A stretch of 10,785 nt of DNA from an uncultured Paracoccaceae bacterium. Its GTDB lineage: Bacteria > Pseudomonadota > Alphaproteobacteria > Rhodobacterales > Rhodobacteraceae. The stretch is taken from contig CALHST010000281.1 in NCBI GenBank assembly GCA_938038825.1, positions 1 through 10,785 of the forward strand. Reading direction: 5' to 3'. How positions within the stretch are numbered: position 1 is the first letter of the stretch; every line of letters begins with the position of its first letter. Positions 5,954 through 10,785 of this stretch are shown piece by piece. The notes below the pieces were generated by a model. That model was not told the DNA's origin. It did no database searches and worked only from the letters and a program-made list of their open reading frames with translations. Position numbers and translations under genes: made by a program.

Positions 5954-6934
5954 TCAAAGTCCTTTGATCCAATCCAAGATTGCTTGCGACGCAAACTCTG
6001 TCTGATCCGGTGAAACAATGTCTCCCGCGATAACATGTGCCGAAGGATCGTCCTCGGGGCCCAGATCCGGGGTTACGATATGTACGGGACCACCCCACCG
6101 GCTTGCCACGTCCCGCGTTGCCGCAGGTTCGACCACTGTATCATCATCCGAGAAAAAGAACAATACGGGAACATCGACCCTTTCGTGCGCGAGTTCCCGC
6201 ACAGCTTTGACAAGGGCCGCCATAGGGAACACCGCAACAGCCGGATATTGGGTTGTCCAATACAACTCTTGTGCGTCGTTCAATGGTTCAAAACTGCGGG
6301 TGTCGCCCACCAGCATTGGCAACCAATACCGCGCCGCGGGAAAGGTCAGCATGGGCGCCGCAGAATTGTTGATGCCAAAGTTTGGGGCCACAAAGACAAG
6401 GCCCGCCACTTTGTCCATCAGAGCCTTATCCTGCGCCGCAGCAGCAACCAGCGTGCCGCCAGTGGACGTGGACAAGACAATCACCTGCTCGCCAATCAAA
6501 CGCGCGGCGGCCAAGGCCTCTGCCACATCTGTCATCCAACCGGAGACTGAGGCTTCGGTCATCGCAGGACCACCGCGACCGTGGCCCTGAAGACGCGTGA
6601 AGATCAGATTTGCCCCCAGTTGGGCGGCAACCCTGTCGGGAACAGGGCGAATTTCTTCCGATGTGGCGGAAAACCCATGAATGTACACGATCGAAAGATC
6701 CGTTTTTACGCCAGCATCGCCAGCCCAAATCACCCGTTTCTGCACCCCTTCGGTGATGTCGTCGAATTGCGCTTCTTGCAGGGCAAAATACGCTTCGGGG
6801 TTGTCGCCAAGTGCTGCCGGATCAAACGTCACATCCAGATCGACATCTTCATAGGGACCAACAATCCAAAGCCCCCCGATAACCACGATCAACGCAACCA
6901 ACAAGCGTCCCAGCCATTTCCCAAAGCTTCTCAT
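5954..6934 (-). CDS. Membrane-anchored alpha/beta hydrolase of the serine aminopeptidase S33 type
   Basis: The 326-residue protein has an N-terminal signal anchor at about residues 8-27 (LGRLLVALIVVIGGLWIVG), so the catalytic domain is probably periplasmic. The oxyanion turn is IVYIHGFSATSEE with HG at 86-87. A second landmark is TRLQGHGRGG. The nucleophile elbow reads LSTSTGG with Ser157, so the first glycine of GxSxG is Ser155. The likely acid is in FFFSDDDTVV (Asp263-265) and the base is His300 in DDPSAHVI. An in-frame ATG at 6985 lies deep in the preceding gene. The ATG at 6934 is preferred because GGGGAGG stands 4 nt upstream, it overlaps the previous stop as ATGA, and translation from it begins with a normal membrane anchor. 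The substrate is unknown; lipid or ester hydrolysis is a family-level guess. Confidence 0.9.
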   Translation of the reverse strand: MRSFGKWLGRLLVALIVVIGGLWIVGPYEDVDLDVTFDPAALGDNPEAYFALQEAQFDDITEGVQKRVIWAGDAGVKTDLSIVYIHGFSATSEEIRPVPDRVAAQLGANLIFTRLQGHGRGGPAMTEASVSGWMTDVAEALAAARLIGEQVIVLSTSTGGTLVAAAAQDKALMDKVAGLVFVAPNFGINNSAAPMLTFPAARYWLPMLVGDTRSFEPLNDAQELYWTTQYPAVAVFPMAALVKAVRELAHERVDVPVLFFFSDDDTVVEPAATRDVASRWGGPVHIVTPDLGPEDDPSAHVIAGDIVSPDQTEFASQAILDWIKGL

Positions 6935-7677
6935 ATGCCCTCCCCAAGAACATCCATGACGGCGGCTTCGATCAAGCCAAGACACGGCCCATCTGAAAAC
7001 CGGTGATCGGCATCTTTGACCAAAGTCAGCCGCATGTCAGGGCACGTCGCGTGATCCAGCAAGCGTAACGCCACGTCAGTACTGACGGCCGTGTCTGCCG
7101 TCCCTTGAAGACAGCGCACCGGAAACGGAAGATCCAAGGGAGTACGCAGAACAAGTCGGGAGCGCCCATCCTCGATCATGCGTTTGCTGATCCGAAAAGG
7201 TTCCATGTAGTCGCTGGGCAGCTCGACAAATCCTTGGCCCTCTAACTCCGCCTTTTGAGCATCTGTGAACCCCGCCCAATAGCTGTCTTCTGTAAAATCA
7301 GGGGCCGCTGCGATTGTGACCAATCCCACGAGACGCGCGGGGCGCGCGCGGGCCAAAAGTAAAGCCTGCCACCCCCCCATACTGGACCCTACAGCGACGA
7401 TGGGCCCATTGATCAGCGTATCAACAACAGCCAAGGTATCTTCGTGCCAGTCCCCAATACAGCCATCTTCAAAGGTGCCCGAACTGGTGCCATGCCCAGA
7501 ATAGTCAAACCGAAGAAACGCCTGCCCGCGCGCCTTTGCCCATGCTTCCAGATGGATCGCCTTTGTGCCTTCCATATCGGACTTCAAACCGCCCAAGAAA
7601 ACCACACAAGGGCCGTTTCCCGGCGTGAAATGATACGCAATGTGGCGTCCTTGCGCAGTGTTCAACATTTGGCTCAT
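6931..7677 (-). CDS. ABHD10-like alpha/beta hydrolase
   Basis: The 248-residue cytoplasmic protein resembles the ABHD10 group, which in mammals contains a mitochondrial acyl-protein thioesterase and acyl-glucuronide hydrolase. Shared landmarks are GGLKSDMEGTKA, the segment FLRFDYSGHGTSSGTF, the nucleophile elbow VGSSMGGWQ with Ser99, and a C-terminal base in DADHRFSD (His225). Asp195 in GTADTAVS is the likely acid. A GGGA ribosome-binding site about 10 nt before the ATG at 7677 supports the start. It is the first gene of a tight run: the next hydrolase overlaps its stop by 4 bp and a VOC gene follows. Homology to ABHD10 is a judgement from motifs; the bacterial substrate could differ. Confidence 0.9.
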   Translation of the reverse strand: MSQMLNTAQGRHIAYHFTPGNGPCVVFLGGLKSDMEGTKAIHLEAWAKARGQAFLRFDYSGHGTSSGTFEDGCIGDWHEDTLAVVDTLINGPIVAVGSSMGGWQALLLARARPARLVGLVTIAAAPDFTEDSYWAGFTDAQKAELEGQGFVELPSDYMEPFRISKRMIEDGRSRLVLRTPLDLPFPVRCLQGTADTAVSTDVALRLLDHATCPDMRLTLVKDADHRFSDGPCLGLIEAAVMDVLGEGI

Positions 7678-7913
7678 GGCTCAAGTCCCTTGTATTTTTT
7701 CTATGAAGCCACAAGAGTTTAAGGGGGTAAAGGCCAAGTTTTTCACACCTTGCGAAGCCTGATGTCAGAGTGCACCGAACCATGCAACCAAGGCATTGCG
7801 CCGGGCACACACCATGTCCAGAAATCTTGGCGCGAACTCACGGCGCCCTTTGATTTGCCGCACAAATCTGCTGTGTAAAGTTTCAATTGCCACGCGCCTT
7901 TCGACCATCCAAA

Positions 7914-8999
7914 CTATTCAGAACATTGATAAACATCTATGGGAACCTCTGGGGCAGCCTTGAGATCTGACCAATAGCCCTCTTGCTTGGTTGGGGATTG
8001 ATCACACCATTCCAGAACTTTGCGCGCATAGGCCCCATAGGGGAGCGTTGCTTGCACCCTATTCAAAACCTCCTCTGCCTGTGCGCGCGACGCAACCGGA
8101 ATAACCGTGCGGTGCCAATCCCGAATAAGAAAGACGCCCACATTTTCCCCACCATCAACGAAATCTTTGATGACGTTGCGCGTTTGGCGCACTTGATCTG
8201 CTGCTGCTGCCGCGGATTTATCTGCACCAGCTACCAAAACCCACTGCGCGTCATCCAGCGGGATTGCCGCGACCCGGCCTGCGTCTTTGGCTGGTTCTGA
8301 TTCAGGCGGCGGAGGTGGTGGTGGCGGCGCAGGGACTGGTATTGCCGGAAGATCAGGGTTTCGGTCCACCGACGGCTGTGGATCAACATAAAAGTCACCG
8401 CCGCCCGGTTGGTTGATTTGGCTGCGTTGAATATCCAGCTGAATACGTTCTGCGGCCAATAGTTTTGCGTCGATCTTGCCAATGATCCGTTTGGGAATGC
8501 TTGGGAAAAGTCTTTTAATTTCTGTGATTTCTTCTCGTTCCAGTGCAATCAGCTCTCCTGCTGGCAAACCTGCCAACTGCGTAAATTGACCACCAAGCTG
8601 CAAATCAACCCCCGATGTGGACACACCGGACACAGTCGCACATCCGATGAAGGTGCTGATGCGCCCAATTGGATCCTGAGGCTGAGCAAATGTGCGGGCT
8701 TTTTCCTTTAACAACGAAATATCCGCAGCAATCACTTCCAGCGAAGACGCCCCTTCGGGCGGGCGTTCGATCAAGTGATCCGTGCACAGAAAGTCACGCC
8801 GCACCAAGTTGTCTGTTTGTGGTCCAAATATCCAATGGCGAATTTGTTCATAACCCAAAAACCCAACAATTGTCAGAAATACCAGGAAAGCCACAGCGGC
8901 CGTGACTTCGACCATAAGCGCCCCGAGGAGTTTCAAAAATCCACGAAAGCGCGAAAAAAGCGACGGTTTTTCTGTAGATATGTCCGCATTGTCAGTCAT
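7914..8999 (-). CDS. Membrane-anchored proline-rich protein with SPOR-like C-terminal region, function unknown
   Basis: I do not recognise this 361-residue protein as a named family. The N-terminal 20 residues are cytoplasmic-looking, followed by a strong TM segment at about 23-50. A region rich in charged residues follows, with a predicted helical stretch at about 145-195. A disordered linker contains a run of eight prolines at 225-232. Residues about 252-332 (start WVLVAGADKSAAAAADQVR, later WHRTVIPVASRAQAEEVLNR) have the strand-helix-strand-helix alternation of SPOR domains, which bind denuded peptidoglycan at division sites; this likeness is by eye only. Four cysteines lie outside the membrane segment (72, 120, 332, 359). 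It begins GGGGAACTGTT-ATG, so translation initiation is normal. It follows the coiled-coil gene by 50 bp and is probably in its operon; the next downstream gene is 236 bp away. Confidence 0.75.
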   Translation of the reverse strand: MTDNADISTEKPSLFSRFRGFLKLLGALMVEVTAAVAFLVFLTIVGFLGYEQIRHWIFGPQTDNLVRRDFLCTDHLIERPPEGASSLEVIAADISLLKEKARTFAQPQDPIGRISTFIGCATVSGVSTSGVDLQLGGQFTQLAGLPAGELIALEREEITEIKRLFPSIPKRIIGKIDAKLLAAERIQLDIQRSQINQPGGGDFYVDPQPSVDRNPDLPAIPVPAPPPPPPPPESEPAKDAGRVAAIPLDDAQWVLVAGADKSAAAAADQVRQTRNVIKDFVDGGENVGVFLIRDWHRTVIPVASRAQAEEVLNRVQATLPYGAYARKVLEWCDQSPTKQEGYWSDLKAAPEVPIDVYQCSE

Positions 9000-9049
9000 A
9001 ACAGTTCCCCAATATTTATCGGGACTGTCGAGCGATCAATCCTTGATTG

Positions 9050-9274
9050 TCAACCGCCCAGATAGGTGCCCGCGCGCGGGCGGTAAAATTCTTTTTGGTT
9101 GTGCAGACGCCCCAACAGCTCGTGCACTGAACTCAGCGACTCTTTCAAATCTTCGTCCACGGTTTTCATACGCGTCACTTGTTCGGACAAAATTTCCTTG
9201 CGGTTATGGAGCGCTTGCTCGATCAAATCCATGTCTTCAACGCTTAGTTCAAACTGGGTATTTGGCTTGGGCAT
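9050..9274 (-). CDS. Small coiled-coil protein, function unknown
   Basis: The 74-residue acidic protein is largely helical with heptad-like hydrophobic spacing from about residue 12 to 60 (EDMDLIEQALHNRKEILSEQ, then TRMKTVDEDLKESLSSVHEL). It ends in a short Gly/Arg tail. No signal peptide or TM segment is seen. GGAG 6-7 nt before the ATG supports it as a real gene. It is the first gene of the minus-strand pair with the SPOR-like protein, and the pair is divergent from thrS. Confidence 0.75.
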   Translation of the reverse strand: MPKPNTQFELSVEDMDLIEQALHNRKEILSEQVTRMKTVDEDLKESLSSVHELLGRLHNQKEFYRPRAGTYLGG

Positions 9275-9445
9275 GGTGTTCTCCGTATTGGGCGCAGGGA
9301 TCGCGTATTTCCGATCGTGAACTGCCCCGATATTGAGCGGATCTCCCCCTTAGGTAAAGAGCAGAGTTGTCACAGGCGCCCTCTAAATCCTCATGAAAAT
9401 AATGAGTAGAATTGCATCACTTTCATTTCACCGCACTGCCCTGTC

Positions 9446-9474
9446 TTGACCGATTTGGTGTGTCCTGTCATGAG
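9446..9474 (+). promoter_or_regulatory. Candidate promoter of thrS
   Basis: TTGACC (9446-9451) and CATGAG (9469-9474) are 17 bp apart on the plus strand. The -35 is close to consensus for housekeeping sigma and the -10 is weak. Transcription would begin near 9481, giving a leader of roughly 58 nt. Confidence 0.4.
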
Positions 9475-9499
9475 GCCACGAAACCATAACCCGCAACCG

Positions 9500-9516
9500 G
9501 GCGCTTTGTAGGCGCC
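9500..9516 (+). promoter_or_regulatory. Short hairpin in the thrS leader
   Basis: GGCGC and GCGCC form a 5-bp stem with loop TTTGTAG, ending 8 nt before the GAGGAGG ribosome-binding site at 9525-9531. No T-run follows, so it is not an attenuator by itself. It may be a small stabilising or operator-like leader structure. In E. coli thrS is autoregulated by binding to a leader; whether that applies here cannot be told. Confidence 0.3.
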
Positions 9517-9538
9517 AAACTGACGAGGAGGCCAAAAG

Positions 9539-10785
9539 ATGGCTCAGATCGCACTCACCCTTCCAGACAATTCAGTCCGCACCTATGACGCGGGTGTCAC
9601 GCCGTTTGATGTTGCTGCGAACATTTCCAAGTCGTTGTCGAAAAAAGCGATTTCTGCGACCGTGAACGGCGAGCATTGGGACCTGCAATGGCCCATCGAT
9701 GCAGACAGCACCATTGCGCTGCACACGATGCAGGACGAAGAACAAGCGAATGAGCTGGTGCGCCACGACCTCGCCCACATCATGGCGCGCGCGGTTCAAG
9801 AGATCTGGCCAGAAACCCAAGTCACCATCGGCCCCGTGATCGACAATGGGTGGTACTATGATTTCGACCGAGCCGAGCCCTTCACACCCGAAGATCTGGG
9901 CACCATCGAAAAGAAGATGAAGGAAATCATCAACAAACGCGATGCTGTGCGCACTGAAATCTGGGAACGCGACCGCGCAATCCAGCATTATCAGGACAAG
10001 GGCGAACCCTATAAAGTTGAGCTGATCGAGTCGATCCCCGGCAATGAACCGTTGCGCATGTATTGGCATGGCGACTGGCAAGATTTGTGCCGTGGTCCGC
10101 ATCTTCAGCATACTGGGCAAGTACCCGGCGACGCATTCCGTTTGATGTCCATCGCTGGCGCTTATTGGCGCGGTGACAGTGACCGCGCGCAGCTGCAAAG
10201 GATTTATGGCGTTGCGTTTACAGGCAAGGAAAAGCTCAAAGCGCACCTGCACATGCTGGAAGAGGCCGCCAAGCGGGATCACCGCAAATTGGGCCGCGAA
10301 ATGGACTTGTTTCACATGCAGGAAGAAGCACCCGGCCAAATCTTTTGGCATCCGAATGGCTGGACCGTGTACACCGAATTGCAAGATTACATGCGTCGCA
10401 AACAACGTGCCGGTAACTATGTCGAGGTCAACACGCCGCAATTGGTGAACCGTCGCCTTTGGGAAGAATCCGGGCACTGGGATAAATATCAAGAAAACAT
10501 GTTCATTGTAGAAGTGGACGAAGATCACGCCCGCGAAAAGGCCGTGAACGCACTAAAACCGATGAACTGCCCCTGCCACGTGCAAATCTTTAACCAAGGC
10601 CTGAAATCCTATCGCGACCTGCCCTTGCGCATGGCCGAATTCGGATCTTGTGCGCGGTACGAACCTTCGGGGGCGTTGCACGGGATCATGCGTGTGCGCG
10701 GCTTTACCCAAGATGACGGCCATATCTTCTGCCGGGAAGATCAGATCGAAGAAGAAACTGCAGTCTATATCGAGTATTTGACCAG
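9539..10785 (+). CDS. thrS: Threonyl-tRNA synthetase, N-terminal 415 residues (3' end outside window)
   Basis: The enzyme charges tRNA-Thr with threonine in the cytoplasm. Visible order: a TGS domain (about 1-62), then the editing domain with RHDLAH (His76, His80) and DLCRGPHL (Cys184, His188), then the class II catalytic domain from about residue 260. Motifs include KPMNCPCHVQIF, in which Cys344 is a catalytic zinc ligand, and GALHGIMRVRGFTQDDGHIF, with the zinc-ligand His at 395. The third zinc ligand and the anticodon-binding domain lie beyond the window. Start at 9539 is supported by GAGGAGG 7 nt upstream. Position 346 is Cys where most bacterial enzymes have Gly (NCPG); I believe this variant occurs in Rhodobacterales, so it is probably lineage-specific. 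Confidence 0.98.
   Translation, partial: MAQIALTLPDNSVRTYDAGVTPFDVAANISKSLSKKAISATVNGEHWDLQWPIDADSTIALHTMQDEEQANELVRHDLAHIMARAVQEIWPETQVTIGPVIDNGWYYDFDRAEPFTPEDLGTIEKKMKEIINKRDAVRTEIWERDRAIQHYQDKGEPYKVELIESIPGNEPLRMYWHGDWQDLCRGPHLQHTGQVPGDAFRLMSIAGAYWRGDSDRAQLQRIYGVAFTGKEKLKAHLHMLEEAAKRDHRKLGREMDLFHMQEEAPGQIFWHPNGWTVYTELQDYMRRKQRAGNYVEVNTPQLVNRRLWEESGHWDKYQENMFIVEVDEDHAREKAVNALKPMNCPCHVQIFNQGLKSYRDLPLRMAEFGSCARYEPSGALHGIMRVRGFTQDDGHIFCREDQIEEETAVYIEYLT

Larger units (their letters stand above)
9275..9538. other. Divergent intergenic region between the coiled-coil gene and thrS
   Basis: The 264 bp hold no convincing gene. They must contain promoters for both directions. A small inverted repeat CTCAT/ATGAG (9390-9394 and 9402-9406) has no T-run. 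The best promoter and leader elements for thrS are listed separately. For the minus-strand pair I see no strong promoter. Confidence 0.6.

Noticed and set aside
6018..6590. A 190-codon plus-strand open frame
   Set aside because: It lies wholly opposite the membrane hydrolase, is low-complexity in translation and has no ribosome-binding site.
6935..6985. ATG at 6985 as start of the membrane hydrolase
   Set aside because: It would put 17 hydrophilic residues before the signal anchor and overlap the previous gene by 55 bp, while the ATG at 6934 has a strong ribosome-binding site.
7829..7868. Two short inverted repeats (GGCGC/GCGCC and GATTTG/CAAATC) as terminators after the SPOR-like gene
   Set aside because: Stems are 5-6 bp and no T-run follows in the direction of transcription; termination somewhere in this 236-bp gap is likely but not shown.
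9572..10528. A 318-codon open frame on the minus strand inside thrS
   Set aside because: It is antisense to the well-conserved synthetase and its translation has no recognisable domain; it is a by-product of codon bias in thrS.

Overview
The window looks like a chromosomal segment of an alphaproteobacterium of the Rhodobacterales (Roseobacter group). This rests on family recognition rather than a database search. The gene starting MRPPRSMWSLETLGRVRLS belongs to a protein type I associate with that order. The threonyl-tRNA synthetase has NCPC where most bacterial enzymes have NCPG, a variant I recall from the same group. Base composition is moderately GC-rich and gene packing is dense. I see no mobile element, CRISPR array, tRNA or rRNA.

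Layout: everything from 1 to 9274 lies on the minus strand. Only thrS (9539 to the right edge, incomplete) is on the plus strand. Reading the minus strand in transcription order: a small coiled-coil protein (9274-9050), then a membrane-anchored, proline-rich protein with a SPOR-like C-terminus (8999-7914). After a 236-bp gap comes a tight run: an ABHD10-like alpha/beta hydrolase (7677-6931), a membrane-anchored S33-type alpha/beta hydrolase overlapping it by 4 bp (6934-5954), a VOC/glyoxalase-fold protein 3 bp later (5950-5522), and an M15-peptidase-like protein with a degraded zinc site (5476-4823). An 81-bp regulatory gap follows, holding a DnaA-box match, a 7-4-7 direct repeat and a Shine-Dalgarno-masking hairpin. 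Next are two tandem paralogues, each a signal peptide, a LysM domain and a solute-binding domain (4741-3638 and 3610-2543). A stand-alone alpha/beta hydrolase (2427-1717) comes next. Last are an ECF-type sigma factor (1646-1104) and an overlapping von Willebrand factor A protein (1107 to the left edge, incomplete).

How the genes may work together: the sigma factor and vWA protein overlap as ATGA. The vWA protein has about 65 apparently cytoplasmic N-terminal residues and then one membrane segment, so it is a plausible membrane-bound partner, perhaps an anti-sigma factor, for the sigma factor. The LysM/solute-binding pair has no permease or ATPase beside it, and sits next to the M15-like protein. 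This suggests envelope or peptidoglycan binding or sensing rather than ordinary ABC import. The ABHD10-like hydrolase, S33-like hydrolase and VOC gene are arranged as a translationally coupled operon of unknown substrate.

The items most worth a second look are the sigma/vWA pair, the cysteine-clamped LysM/solute-binding duplication with its unusual upstream regulatory segment, and the uncharacterised coiled-coil/SPOR-like pair divergent from thrS.
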